Assembly: GCA_902531755.1 (NCBI GenBank)
Contig: CACAFI010000006.1
Coordinates: forward strand, 1 to 56,200
Source: an uncultured Alphaproteobacteria bacterium
GTDB taxonomy: Bacteria > Pseudomonadota > Alphaproteobacteria > Rhodobacterales > Rhodobacteraceae
DNA: 56,200 nucleotides
Direction: 5' to 3'
Part shown: positions 31,215 through 40,383 of the stretch, one piece after another
Layout of the letters: each line of letters opens with the position of its first letter
Numbering within the stretch: position 1 is the first letter of the stretch
Program-made: the position numbers and the translations under genes
Notes under the pieces: model-generated
Told to the model about the DNA's origin: nothing
Seen by the model: the letters and a program-made list of their open reading frames with translations, nothing else
Database searches by the model: none

Positions 31215-31979
31215 ATGTCTTTAATTGAAATTATTCCCTGCCTCTCAGATAATTATGCCTATATTATAAGAGATCACCAAACAAACAAGAATATTTTGGT
31301 TGATGCACCTGAGTATGCTCCGATAGAGAGGTATCTAGACGAAAAAGCCCTAAGCCTGGATTTTATACTAATAACCCATCATCATAGTGACCACATAGAT
31401 GGAATAAACCATTTGAAACTTAAATACGGACCAAAGGTTATTGGTGCTAAGAGAGATAAGCATAGGCTTCCACCATTAGACATCGAGGTGGAAGAGGGGA
31501 AAGAATTAAGTATCGGATCAAAAAAATTTAATATTTATGACGTTGATGGGCACACAGTAGGACACATTGCTTACGCCTTGTTAGAAGACAAAGCTCTATT
31601 TACTGGTGACTCATTAATGGTTATGGGTTGTGGGCGATTATTCGAAGGCACGCCAAAAGATATGTGGGAAAGTCTGAAAAAACTTAAACAACTGCCTGAA
31701 GACATCAAGATTTATTCAGGACACGAGTATACAAAATCAAACATTGAATTTGCCTTAACCGTAGATCCGCAAAACGAAAAATTAAAAGTTAGGAGAATGA
31801 CAGAACTGGAAAGGATTGAGAGCGGCACCCCTACAGTTCCATCTACATTAAGAGAGGAATTAGATACAAATCCTTTTTTAAGAGAAAGCGAGTCTTCAAT
31901 AGTAGATCATATGGACACAGCGAACCTTGATCCAGTCTCTAGATTTGCGAAAATAAGAGCTCTTAAGGATAACTTTTAA
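31215..31979 (+). CDS. gloB: Hydroxyacylglutathione hydrolase (glyoxalase II)
   Basis: GloB (EC 3.1.2.6) is a metallo-beta-lactamase-fold enzyme that splits S-lactoylglutathione to lactate and glutathione, the second step of methylglyoxal detoxification. The 254 residues contain the metal motif THHHSDHIDG, then DGHTVGHIAY, LFTGDSLMVMGCGRLFEG and SGHEYTKSNIEFAL, all diagnostic of glyoxalase II rather than other hydrolases, and the C-terminal RELDTNPFLR-type glutathione-binding end (here LREELDTNPFLR). ATG behind AAAGGATCC. It is divergent from the methyltransferase and is followed after 67 bases by clpA. Confidence 0.96.
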   Translation: MSLIEIIPCLSDNYAYIIRDHQTNKNILVDAPEYAPIERYLDEKALSLDFILITHHHSDHIDGINHLKLKYGPKVIGAKRDKHRLPPLDIEVEEGKELSIGSKKFNIYDVDGHTVGHIAYALLEDKALFTGDSLMVMGCGRLFEGTPKDMWESLKKLKQLPEDIKIYSGHEYTKSNIEFALTVDPQNEKLKVRRMTELERIESGTPTVPSTLREELDTNPFLRESESSIVDHMDTANLDPVSRFAKIRALKDNF

Positions 31980-32046
31980 TAATTTTTTAGGATTTTGGTT
32001 TTAATAGGTATATATATAGTTATGGTCTTAAATAGAAAGGATACCA

Positions 32047-34359
32047 ATGCCCTCATTTTCAAGCTCTCTAGAAAAAAGTATTCATAGTGCTTTAAAGCTG
32101 GCCAACGAAAGAAATCATGAGCTTGCGACATTAGAGCACCTGTTGCTCGCACTGCTTGATGAAAAAGACGCATCAAACGTTTTAATTGCATGTAACGTGA
32201 ACATAGACTTGCTAAGAAACAATATCGAGAAACATCTGAATAATGAATTAGGGAGTTTAGTCACCGAGGTTGAAGGTAGTGAAGCCGTTCCAACGACAGG
32301 TTTCCAAAGAGTAATTCAACGAGCTGCAATTCACGTACAAAGTTCAGGGAGAAACGAAGTAACAGGAGCGAACGTTCTGGTAGCAATTTTTGCAGAAAGA
32401 GAAAGCCACGCAGCGTTTTTTCTTCAAGAACAAGAAATGACACGGTATGACGCCGTAAATTTTATTGCACATGGGGTTTCGAAAAATCCGGACTATGAGG
32501 AGACAAAAGAGATTGAGGACAAAGATCAAAACGATGTGTCTGAAAATGCTAACAACAATCCTGAAAAAGAAACCGCCCTATCAAAATACTGTGTAAACCT
32601 GAATGAGAAATCTAAAAAGGGTGATATAGACCCGTTAATCGGAAGAAATTTAGAAGTTGAAAGATGTATCCAGATCCTATGTAGAAGAAGGAAAAATAAC
32701 CCAATACTTGTGGGAGATCCTGGTGTTGGTAAAACAGCTATTGCAGAGGGACTAGCACGAAAGGTTATTTCTGATCAAACTCCAGATATTCTGAAGGAAT
32801 CGACCATTTACTCTTTAGATATGGGGGCTCTACTAGCTGGCACACGCTACAGAGGTGATTTTGAAGAGCGTTTAAAGTTAGTTATGAAAGAATTGGAAAA
32901 GGACCCGAAGGCAGTTTTATTTATTGATGAAATACATACTGTTATCGGAGCAGGTGCTACCTCTGGAGGCGCTATGGACGCTTCAAATCTATTGAAACCC
33001 TCTCTCCAAAGCGGCACACTCAGATGTATGGGGTCAACTACCTACAAGGAATTCAGAAACCATTTTGAGAAAGATAGAGCTTTAGCAAGGCGCTTTCAAA
33101 AAATTGATGTGGTTGAACCATCTACAGAAGACAGCATTAAAATATTGAACGGGCTAAAACAATATTTTGAAGAGCACCATAAAATAAAATACTCAAGTGA
33201 ATGTTTGAAAATCGCAGTGGAACTTGCAAATAAATATATTCATGACAGAAAACTTCCTGATAAAGCTATTGATGTTATTGATGAAGCAGGCGCAGCTCAA
33301 AGCCTATTACCGCCTAGTAAAAAAAAGAAAGTAATAGGAGTAAAAGAAATTGAAGAGATAATCTCTAAAATTGCGCGCATACCATCAAAACGCATTTCAA
33401 AAAATGACTCAGAAGTATTAAAAGATTTAGAAAAATCACTTAAAAGGGTTGTCTTTGGTCAAGATACTGCAATTGAAATGCTTGCTTCTTCCATAAAACT
33501 ATCTAGAGCAGGTTTGCGTGAACCAGAGAAACCAATTGGCTGCTACCTGTTCGCTGGGCCTACCGGTGTTGGTAAAACAGAAGTATGTAAGCAGTTGGCT
33601 GATGTTTTAGGTATCTCTATGCTGAGATTCGATATGTCTGAGTATATGGAAAAGCATTCTGTTTCTCGACTTATAGGAGCTCCTCCAGGTTATGTGGGTT
33701 TCGATCAAGGCGGGTTACTTACCGATGGAGTTGATCAACAACCTTACTGCGTTCTTTTACTAGACGAGATAGAAAAAGCTCATCCAGACGTGTTTAACAT
33801 TTTACTGCAGGTGATGGATCATGGGAAACTTACAGATCATAATGGCAAATCGGTTGACTTTAGAAATGTGATCCTTGTCATGACGTCAAATGCAGGCGCG
33901 AGTGAGCAAGCGAAAGAAGCAATCGGATTTAATCGAACCAAAAGAGAGGGGGAAGCAGACGCGGCAATTGTAAAGATGTTTACCCCAGAGTTTAGGAATA
34001 GATTAGATTCAGTAATTACATTTAATTCACTATCACTCGATATAATAATGCAAGTTGTTGAAAAGTTTATTTTGCAACTCGAAGGCCAACTTATCGATAG
34101 AAATGTAACCATTGAGTTTTCTGAAGATACATTGAAATGGTTAGCCGATGAAGGCTATGACGAGAAAATGGGGGCAAGACCTATATCAAGAAAGATACAG
34201 GAAAGCATTAAAAAGCCAATGTCCGAAGCGTTACTTTTCGGAGACCTGAAGAAAGGTGGTATAGTCAAATTATCTGTTAATAAAAACAAGCTTGATTTAG
34301 ACTTTAAACCCTTAAGCGAAAGACAATCTAAAAAGATCAAAGCTAAAATTCTCTCGTGA
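32047..34359 (+). CDS. clpA: ATP-dependent Clp protease ATPase subunit ClpA
   Basis: ClpA is a two-ring AAA+ unfoldase that feeds ClpP. The 770 residues comprise an N-terminal adaptor-binding domain (1-145), D1 with Walker A GDPGVGKT at 223-230 and Walker B VLFIDEIHT, and D2 with Walker A GPTGVGKT at 504-511 and LLLDEIEKAHPDVF. IGF at 626-628 is the tripeptide of the ClpP-docking loop, so it is a protease partner and not a ClpB disaggregase; the long ClpB middle coiled coil is also missing. clpS, usually directly upstream, is not here. ATG behind GAAAGGAT. Its stop abuts the stop of the next, convergent gene with no gap. Confidence 0.96.
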   Translation: MPSFSSSLEKSIHSALKLANERNHELATLEHLLLALLDEKDASNVLIACNVNIDLLRNNIEKHLNNELGSLVTEVEGSEAVPTTGFQRVIQRAAIHVQSSGRNEVTGANVLVAIFAERESHAAFFLQEQEMTRYDAVNFIAHGVSKNPDYEETKEIEDKDQNDVSENANNNPEKETALSKYCVNLNEKSKKGDIDPLIGRNLEVERCIQILCRRRKNNPILVGDPGVGKTAIAEGLARKVISDQTPDILKESTIYSLDMGALLAGTRYRGDFEERLKLVMKELEKDPKAVLFIDEIHTVIGAGATSGGAMDASNLLKPSLQSGTLRCMGSTTYKEFRNHFEKDRALARRFQKIDVVEPSTEDSIKILNGLKQYFEEHHKIKYSSECLKIAVELANKYIHDRKLPDKAIDVIDEAGAAQSLLPPSKKKKVIGVKEIEEIISKIARIPSKRISKNDSEVLKDLEKSLKRVVFGQDTAIEMLASSIKLSRAGLREPEKPIGCYLFAGPTGVGKTEVCKQLADVLGISMLRFDMSEYMEKHSVSRLIGAPPGYVGFDQGGLLTDGVDQQPYCVLLLDEIEKAHPDVFNILLQVMDHGKLTDHNGKSVDFRNVILVMTSNAGASEQAKEAIGFNRTKREGEADAAIVKMFTPEFRNRLDSVITFNSLSLDIIMQVVEKFILQLEGQLIDRNVTIEFSEDTLKWLADEGYDEKMGARPISRKIQESIKKPMSEALLFGDLKKGGIVKLSVNKNKLDLDFKPLSERQSKKIKAKILS

Positions 34360-36042
34360 TTATCTCTCTGTTAATTTGAACTCTATTCGCCTATTTTTAG
34401 CGAGCGCTTCTTTTGTGTCAGAAAAGGAAATTGGCTGGTGCTCCCCAAACCCTGCCGCAGACATTCTTTTTGGGTCTATTGCATGGATATTGATCATATA
34501 CTTAACAACAGAAAGCGACCTAGCTTGGCTTAGTTCCCAATTATCCTTAAAAATACTGTTCTGACCGACAGGTGTCTTATCCGTATGACCGTCTACTCTG
34601 AGAACCCAATTTATATCGTCAGGAATCTTCTGTGAAATATCTTTAAGTACATTTGATATTGTATCTAATTGAAGTTTACCTGCCACCCCTAGTTCAGCGG
34701 AACCCCTATCAAACAGAACCTCAGAAGAAAAAACAAATCTATCACCAACAATGTCAATACCCTCAATGTCTCCAAGGATCTTTTTTAATCTCCCAAAAAA
34801 GACAGATCTATATTCGCGGAGGTTCTTTGTTTCATTTTCTAATCTCTTTCGCTCCTTCTCTTCTAGCTGAGCTCTTATTTTTTGCTCAGATGCAACTTTT
34901 GCTAAGGCAGCATTTAATTTTGCTCCTAATGACTGAATTTCTACATTGTTGGAAAAATCTTTTTCGATTGTTGCATCCAATATCCCTGTTAATTCCTTTA
35001 ATCTTTCTTTAAGGGAATTTGTTTGAAGCGTTAGATTAGTAACCTCTTCCATTGAGGCTTTGGTTTTTTCTTCCTCAACGCTCAATCTTAGCCTAGCTTC
35101 CCTCAGCGCTAAATCCTTTTCCTTCAAAATATTATCATTCCCCAGTAGTTTTTTCTCAAATTTATCAGCCTGTTCTTTTAAGATCCTTTGAGCTTCTTTT
35201 GAGGCGGCTAGGAGTTTTAGTGTTTCTAGCGCTTTTTTTCTCTCTTCTTCAATGGTTAGGGTTATTAAAGCTAATTCTTCTTTATTCTCCATAAGATTTT
35301 CTTGAAGATTACGTATTGCATACTGTTCCATGACCCGCTGTTTCTCTGCATCAGTCAAGTCTTTAGTAAGGGATTCCATTTTTTCTTTGACCATACTGAG
35401 TTCGGACTCCGTTTCCTCAGTTAAATTTTCTAGAGACTTATTTTCCAATTTAAGTTTTTCTACTAATTGCTTCAAAGCTTCATTAGAAGCTGCCATGATT
35501 TGTTCTTTAGAAATCTTCCGACTTATGGTATTTCTTGCGGCAGCCAAAGCCAACTCCGCAGCTTCTCTATTTGAAATCTCTTTGGATGTTTTTTCTCTCT
35601 CAAGTTTTAGATTTTCACTAAGCTCTAAACGTTTAGCTATCAAAGATGCAACTTGAGATTTAAAGTCTGTTATTTTTGTTTCTGCAACTTTCATATCATT
35701 TCGTAATTTTGTAAGTAAATTAATTTTTTCTTGCAACTCAGATTCCCGCGCCGTTAACTGCGCCTTCTGCTCATTTGATAAAGTTTGCAAATTTGACTTT
35801 TCATCTCTCAACATCCCTAATTCATTTTTTAAATACTCAAGGTTATTTCCTAATTGCGAAAGCTCTGTTTGCTGCTCATCGAGCTCGATTTTTTGAGAAG
35901 AGATCGTATCTCTTAATACTGATTGGACTATCATAAATATTGACAAAATGAACATTAAGATAAGCAATATGGCTGTCATAGCATCTACAAATCCAGGCCA
36001 TATATTTGCAGTAAATCGCTCTCCACTCCTCCTGGTAAGCAT
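34360..36042 (-). CDS. MotB/OmpA-like motor stator protein with long coiled coil
   Basis: A 560-residue inner-membrane protein. One transmembrane helix (about 16-43) contains Asp20 in the sequence GFVDAMTAILLILMFIL, positioned like the proton-carrying Asp of MotB, ExbD and TolR. Residues about 45-415 form an almost unbroken coiled coil, rich in Glu, Lys and Leu. Residues about 432-560 are an OmpA-like peptidoglycan-binding domain: LFDRGSAELG, VDGHTDKTPVG, NWELSQARSLSVVKYM and NRRIEF. Together with the next gene it should form a proton-driven stator anchored to the cell wall. Similar pairs are known in alphaproteobacteria without clear function. Coupled to its partner by a 2-base gap. Confidence 0.85.
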   Translation of the reverse strand: MLTRRSGERFTANIWPGFVDAMTAILLILMFILSIFMIVQSVLRDTISSQKIELDEQQTELSQLGNNLEYLKNELGMLRDEKSNLQTLSNEQKAQLTARESELQEKINLLTKLRNDMKVAETKITDFKSQVASLIAKRLELSENLKLEREKTSKEISNREAAELALAAARNTISRKISKEQIMAASNEALKQLVEKLKLENKSLENLTEETESELSMVKEKMESLTKDLTDAEKQRVMEQYAIRNLQENLMENKEELALITLTIEEERKKALETLKLLAASKEAQRILKEQADKFEKKLLGNDNILKEKDLALREARLRLSVEEEKTKASMEEVTNLTLQTNSLKERLKELTGILDATIEKDFSNNVEIQSLGAKLNAALAKVASEQKIRAQLEEKERKRLENETKNLREYRSVFFGRLKKILGDIEGIDIVGDRFVFSSEVLFDRGSAELGVAGKLQLDTISNVLKDISQKIPDDINWVLRVDGHTDKTPVGQNSIFKDNWELSQARSLSVVKYMINIHAIDPKRMSAAGFGEHQPISFSDTKEALAKNRRIEFKLTER

Positions 36043-36044
36043 AA

Positions 36045-37268
36045 TTAACCCTTGCTACTGTTCCTTGCCAAATCAATTATCGCCTTACTGAGTTGAGCTA
36101 GATCGGATCTTAGTTCTGAAAGGGTATCTTGACGCGCATTAGCCAATTCATCAACCAATCTTGAAAGTTGTAATTCGATATTCCTAAGACGCGTCAAGTT
36201 CTCTAAATCTCTAGTACTTCTCTCCCCAAACTGCCCTTTAATTAAAGTATTCAGATCTTGTTGAGAAGAAATCAAACTTTCAATTGAAGCTTTATCGAAG
36301 ACCTCATTGCTAGTTACCGTTTTTGAACTTATGACCTTAGAACCCGCTAGCTCTTGGATGGCTTTGGACAGGCTATTTATTTGATCATTTGTTGTAGAAC
36401 TATTTTCGATCGATTTTTCAAACATTTCTCCAAGTTCCGATATTTGTGCCCCGATGGCCGATATTACTGGACTTATTTTACCATTGTTGGTCGAGTCTTC
36501 GACGTTTTCAGTTTCCCCAAAAATACCTATACTAGTAAAAGATGAAAGCCATTCTTCTAATTGCATATAGAATCTGTTTTGACCATGGTTTGCGAACAGT
36601 TCTAAAAGACCTACCACTAAACTACCAGCCAAACCGAGAAGAGATGAGGCGAATGCGGTGCCCATGCCACCAAGTTGACCTTCTAAACCCTCCATTAAAT
36701 TATCAAAAACCTCTATCCCAGTTTGCCCTTCTTTGGGCACTAAACTTTTTATGGTATTGACGACTTCAGGAACAGTAATCGCTAGACCATAAAAGGTCCC
36801 TAGAAGACCTAAAAAAATAAGCAAATTAATCACATATCGAGTTAGATCTCTTGCCTCATTCAATCTGGTTGCCACCGAATCCAGTATCGAGTTTAAAGAA
36901 CTTGAAGTTAAGATAGTTTTAGATTTCTTCCCCTTCAATAAAGATGCTAGAGGTATCAACAACCTAGGAGGGTCTGAAAACTCATGACCCGGTCTATCGA
37001 GCGCAAAATTTTCGACCCAGTTGACTGCTGCGATTATCACAAATATCTGCCAAAAACAACAAAGTATCCCAAAAAAGAAAACTGTTAAAATTACCCCATT
37101 TAAATATGGTGAAGACAAGAAAATAGGTGCAACGGAGGGAAACATTAAATAACTCCCAACCATTACTAGCAATAATGAAATCAGCATCAATACGACTTGT
37201 TGTATAGGCTGGCTGAACCCTTGTGTTTCAGCTCTTATTAATTTGAGTGAGTATTTTTTCTTTGCCAA
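36045..37268 (-). CDS. MotA/TolQ/ExbB-like stator protein
   Basis: A 407-residue membrane protein with four likely transmembrane helices (about 22-44, 56-80, 144-170, 203-225). The last two carry the MotA/TolQ/ExbB motifs FLGLLGTFYGLAITVPEV and GMGTAFASSLLGLAGSLVVG. Residues 230-407 are a long cytoplasmic tail with heptad-like leucines. It would form the pentameric ion-channel half of a stator with the MotB-like protein downstream. The start is a TTG at 37268 with GGAT about seven bases upstream. No flagellar or tonB/tolA genes are nearby, so flagellar or Ton function is not supported. Role unknown. Confidence 0.85.
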   Translation of the reverse strand: MAKKKYSLKLIRAETQGFSQPIQQVVLMLISLLLVMVGSYLMFPSVAPIFLSSPYLNGVILTVFFFGILCCFWQIFVIIAAVNWVENFALDRPGHEFSDPPRLLIPLASLLKGKKSKTILTSSSLNSILDSVATRLNEARDLTRYVINLLIFLGLLGTFYGLAITVPEVVNTIKSLVPKEGQTGIEVFDNLMEGLEGQLGGMGTAFASSLLGLAGSLVVGLLELFANHGQNRFYMQLEEWLSSFTSIGIFGETENVEDSTNNGKISPVISAIGAQISELGEMFEKSIENSSTTNDQINSLSKAIQELAGSKVISSKTVTSNEVFDKASIESLISSQQDLNTLIKGQFGERSTRDLENLTRLRNIELQLSRLVDELANARQDTLSELRSDLAQLSKAIIDLARNSSKG

Positions 37269-37371
37269 TATTTATCCAAAAATTTATTAAGATCATATTA
37301 ATTGTTCGTAGCGACTTAAAAAAGCATTACCATTGAGAAAATAAATCGAAGTCCATGTATACCAAATTTTT

Positions 37372-38355
37372 ATGAAAAAAAAAATATATACCTTTACATT
37401 AAGTCTATTTGTGGTCTTGTTTTTAATATACTTTGTATGGGCCTTGGCTGCAAATATTCAAAAAGAAGCACTGAAACGGCATTTAAGTGAAGAATGGTTC
37501 GTAAAGTTGCCCGATAAAAACATTAAAACCAAGGGATTTCCTTTTAAATTTGGAATAAAGATATCGAATTTTCAATCCCCATTAAAGAATACTCAACTTA
37601 TGTTGGAATTCTTTAATTTAGATGTTGTTAGATTAATTTATAACATCTCTGATGTTATTCTTTTTATAGATAGACCAAAGATAACCAGCATGGTTTCTCC
37701 AAAATTCAATAGCTCATCAAATAAAATGAAGATCAGCATATCTGACACACCTTTTTCTGGTAGATTTAGGTTAATCACCGAACAAGAAGATTGGCAAATA
37801 ACCGGCGACAAAAACTTTAAAGGGTTTGAAGCCAAGAAAGTAATTTTTGCACTGAAGGATGCCAATGAAATGAAATTAGATTTTTATTTTGAAGCGAATG
37901 ATTTAGTTTTTAGTTCTTTGGATAAAATTCAGAAAACGGATAGTGAAAAGCCAAATAAATTAATGATTAAAGGTACAATTTTAAATAGTGCTACAAACAA
38001 CCGAGAAATCCTTTATGACGCTATCACGCTCGAATTTATAATGTTAGAACAACTAGATATGAATATTGGTTTTTTAAAGCTAAGTTGTAATGATATGGTT
38101 AAGATAAACTTTTTCGATTTGACTACTGAAGGTGATTTTGATTGTCTTTTAAGACTTAGCTTTAAGGATATCTCAAAAGTAAAAAATGAAAATCAATCAA
38201 TTCAGAGCATTATAGATTTGATTAACTTAATTTTTATTATGCAAAACCCAACAAACACTTCTGAACCAAGAGAAATTCCTGTTAAGTTTAATTTAAATAA
38301 AGGGTCATTTTTTATAAACTCTATTCCAGTTTACCAGTTTCCAACAAGATACTAA
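37372..38355 (+). CDS. DUF2125 family membrane-anchored protein
   Basis: A 327-residue protein with an N-terminal signal anchor (about 5-28), a short lysine/arginine-rich linker, then a large, probably periplasmic beta-rich region beginning with KTKGFPFKFGIKI, the start of the DUF2125 family. No catalytic motif is evident. In other alphaproteobacteria DUF2125 genes lie next to tyrA, as here, although convergently and with zero bases between the stop codons. The general shape resembles AsmA- or YdgA-like repeat proteins. The ATG has no clear ribosome site; leader is AT-rich. Family call rests on the motif and context. Confidence 0.75.
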   Translation: MKKKIYTFTLSLFVVLFLIYFVWALAANIQKEALKRHLSEEWFVKLPDKNIKTKGFPFKFGIKISNFQSPLKNTQLMLEFFNLDVVRLIYNISDVILFIDRPKITSMVSPKFNSSSNKMKISISDTPFSGRFRLITEQEDWQITGDKNFKGFEAKKVIFALKDANEMKLDFYFEANDLVFSSLDKIQKTDSEKPNKLMIKGTILNSATNNREILYDAITLEFIMLEQLDMNIGFLKLSCNDMVKINFFDLTTEGDFDCLLRLSFKDISKVKNENQSIQSIIDLINLIFIMQNPTNTSEPREIPVKFNLNKGSFFINSIPVYQFPTRY

Positions 38356-39261
38356 CTATTCTCTCCCAAAATTTGGTGTGCCTGTATCTTGACCAGCAGC
38401 TACTATACCCTTCCTAATGCTTCTAGTTCTTTCAAAATATTTTAATAAATATTCACCATCTTTTTTTCGTATAGCGCGCTGTAACGAAAATAGTTCCTCA
38501 GTAAATCGACCTAATACTTCCAAATGCGCATCTTGATTATTTAAAAAAATATCTCTCCACATTACAGGGTCAGACGCGGCAATTCTGGTAAAGTCTCTAA
38601 AACCCGCTGCTGAATAATTAATTATTTCTGACTTTGTGACAGCTTCCAAGTCATCAACAACCCCTACCATGGTATATGCAATTAGATGAGGCGCATGAGA
38701 TGTAACAGCTAAAACAAGGTCATGATGCTCAGCTGTCATAATCTTAGTTTGCATACCTAAAAACTTCCAAAAAGTCTCTACACTTTTCAATGCTTTCTTA
38801 TTGGTTTTTTTCGTAGGTGTCAGTATACACCAGCGGCCTTCAAATAGTCCGGCATAACCTGCATCTGGTCCCGATCTTTCCGTTCCAGCTATTGGGTGAG
38901 AGGGAACAAATTTACCGCGTGCGTCCTCTATATGAGACTCTAACTCTTCAATAACAGATAGCTTTACTGATCCAACATCTGTGATTGTTGTACCCGGATT
39001 TATGAACCTTCTTAATTTCTGTATTACAGCTTGCATTTGACCAACAGGCACGCAGAGTATTATAAGCTTGGAACCACTTACCGTTCTCTCAATACTACTT
39101 TCAATTTCGCATAAACCGATCTTCTTTGCCCTAGTTCTTACTCCTTTATCCTTATCGTATCCTACTATTTGAATTGCTGGATCTTTTTGTCTTATAGTAA
39201 GGCATATTGAAGAAGCAATTAAACCTAGTCCAATAATGGATATTTTCTTAAACTCGGTCAT
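38356..39261 (-). CDS. tyrA: Prephenate / arogenate dehydrogenase
   Basis: TyrA-type dehydrogenase (EC 1.3.1.12 or 1.3.1.43) for tyrosine synthesis, without a fused chorismate mutase. Features: Rossmann motif ISIIGLGLIASSI, CVPVGQMQAVI, TDVGSVKLSVIEEL, FVPSHPIAGTERSGPDAGYA, the catalytic-pocket SHAPHLIAYTMV and ASDPVMWRDIFLNN. 301 residues from the ATG at 39261; a TTG at 39270 adds three. The start lies inside the last 14 bases of hisC, and no ribosome site is seen, so it is read by coupling. The hisC-tyrA pair is typical of alphaproteobacteria. Whether prephenate or arogenate is used cannot be told. Confidence 0.94.
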   Translation of the reverse strand: MTEFKKISIIGLGLIASSICLTIRQKDPAIQIVGYDKDKGVRTRAKKIGLCEIESSIERTVSGSKLIILCVPVGQMQAVIQKLRRFINPGTTITDVGSVKLSVIEELESHIEDARGKFVPSHPIAGTERSGPDAGYAGLFEGRWCILTPTKKTNKKALKSVETFWKFLGMQTKIMTAEHHDLVLAVTSHAPHLIAYTMVGVVDDLEAVTKSEIINYSAAGFRDFTRIAASDPVMWRDIFLNNQDAHLEVLGRFTEELFSLQRAIRKKDGEYLLKYFERTRSIRKGIVAAGQDTGTPNFGRE

Positions 39262-40351
39262 TATTATCAAAATACTTTGCTAGGGTTTGATATAGCCTTT
39301 CACATGTTTCTTTATTCCCAATAGAAAGCCTAAGGCACTTTGGAAGGCCATAAGAACCAACCTTTCTTAAAATAAATCCGTTTTCCTTTAAGAACGAATC
39401 AATAGTATTGGCTTGCTCTTCGCTTACAAATCTTACGAGCAAAAAATTTGCAAACGATTGATCTATCTTTAATCCAAGATCAAGCAATTTATTTCGGAGC
39501 ATATCTCTATTTACTCTATTTAGCTCCCTCTGCTCATTAACGAAATTTACATCTGCAATGCTTAATTCTGCCATTTTTAAACCCAAAGATGAAACGTTAA
39601 AAGGTGATCGGACTGAATTCAAAACATCTATTATATCTCTGGCACCATAGCCCCACCCAACTCGCAACCCGCCAAGCCCGAATATTTTAGAGAAGGTTCT
39701 TGTCACAAACACATTTGCAAACTTTTCTACTAGTGAAATTCCTCCATCAAAAGAATCCACATATTCTGAGTAAGCACCGTCCAAAACAAGTAAGATATTG
39801 TCAGGAATTTTATTTAGTAGCTGTTCTATTTCAATCTCTGAAATCATAGTGCCCGTTGGATTATTTGGGTTTGCCAAAAAAATTATCTTTGTATTAGATG
39901 TGATAGCTGCACATATTCTATCTATAGACGCTGTACGGTTGGTCTCTTTAACCTGTACGGGGGTCGCACCAGTGGCTAATGCAGATAACTTATACATTAA
40001 AAATCCATGCTCTGTGTAAATAACCTCATCATTTCTCTCACAGAAACAACGACATAATAATTGAATAATCTCGTCAGATCCAGCTCCACAAATAACTCTA
40101 TTAGGATCGATATTATGTACCTCCCCTATTTTGTTTCTAAGCGCAAAGTGATTGCTATCTGGATACTCGAAAATATTTTTGGAATAGTCTGCGAACTGGT
40201 TTAGTACCTCATTACATGGGCCATTCATGTTCTCATTCGCGCTCAACTTCACTACATTTTCTTTGCCCTGAATTGCGCTTTCTCCACTTTCATACAAAGG
40301 AATATTATAGAAATAGGAAAGGGGGTTGATATTAGCTTTAAAATTTTCCAT
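39248..40351 (-). CDS. hisC: Histidinol-phosphate aminotransferase
   Basis: PLP-dependent class I/II aminotransferase (EC 2.6.1.9); in alphaproteobacteria the hisC copy beside tyrA often also aminates aromatic keto acids. Visible: VVKLSANENMNGP, ICGAGSDEIIQLL, LANPNNPTGTM, and the PLP lysine (about Lys222) in TRTFSKIFGLGGLRVGWGYG, with RLSIGNKE near the C-terminus. I start at ATG 40351 rather than the GTG just before it. It follows priA with about 30 bases, which hold a weak terminator-like hairpin, and overlaps tyrA by 14 bases. Pairing with tyrA suggests a role in tyrosine and phenylalanine synthesis (inference). Confidence 0.93.
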   Translation of the reverse strand: MENFKANINPLSYFYNIPLYESGESAIQGKENVVKLSANENMNGPCNEVLNQFADYSKNIFEYPDSNHFALRNKIGEVHNIDPNRVICGAGSDEIIQLLCRCFCERNDEVIYTEHGFLMYKLSALATGATPVQVKETNRTASIDRICAAITSNTKIIFLANPNNPTGTMISEIEIEQLLNKIPDNILLVLDGAYSEYVDSFDGGISLVEKFANVFVTRTFSKIFGLGGLRVGWGYGARDIIDVLNSVRSPFNVSSLGLKMAELSIADVNFVNEQRELNRVNRDMLRNKLLDLGLKIDQSFANFLLVRFVSEEQANTIDSFLKENGFILRKVGSYGLPKCLRLSIGNKETCERLYQTLAKYFDNNDRV

Positions 40352-40362
40352 CACTCATTTTT

Positions 40363-40383
40363 AAAAATAGTTCTTCTGAACTA
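40363..40383 (-). terminator. Weak hairpin between priA and hisC, built on the priA stop codon
   Basis: On the minus strand TAGTTC, loop AGAA, GAACTA, then five T. The first three bases of the stem are the TAG stop of priA. The stem has six pairs, two of them G-C, so it would be a weak terminator or attenuator, perhaps partly isolating hisC-tyrA from priA. Confidence 0.4.

Noticed and set aside
34653..35012. 119-codon plus-strand frame inside the coiled-coil stator gene
   Set aside because: Antisense translation of a repetitive coiled-coil sequence; no ribosome site or family match.
34360..37268. The MotA/MotB-like pair as a Zorya anti-phage system
   Set aside because: No helicase or nuclease partner (ZorC, ZorD or ZorE) is adjacent; flanks are clpA and DUF2125-tyrA, and such pairs are conserved in alphaproteobacteria outside defence islands.
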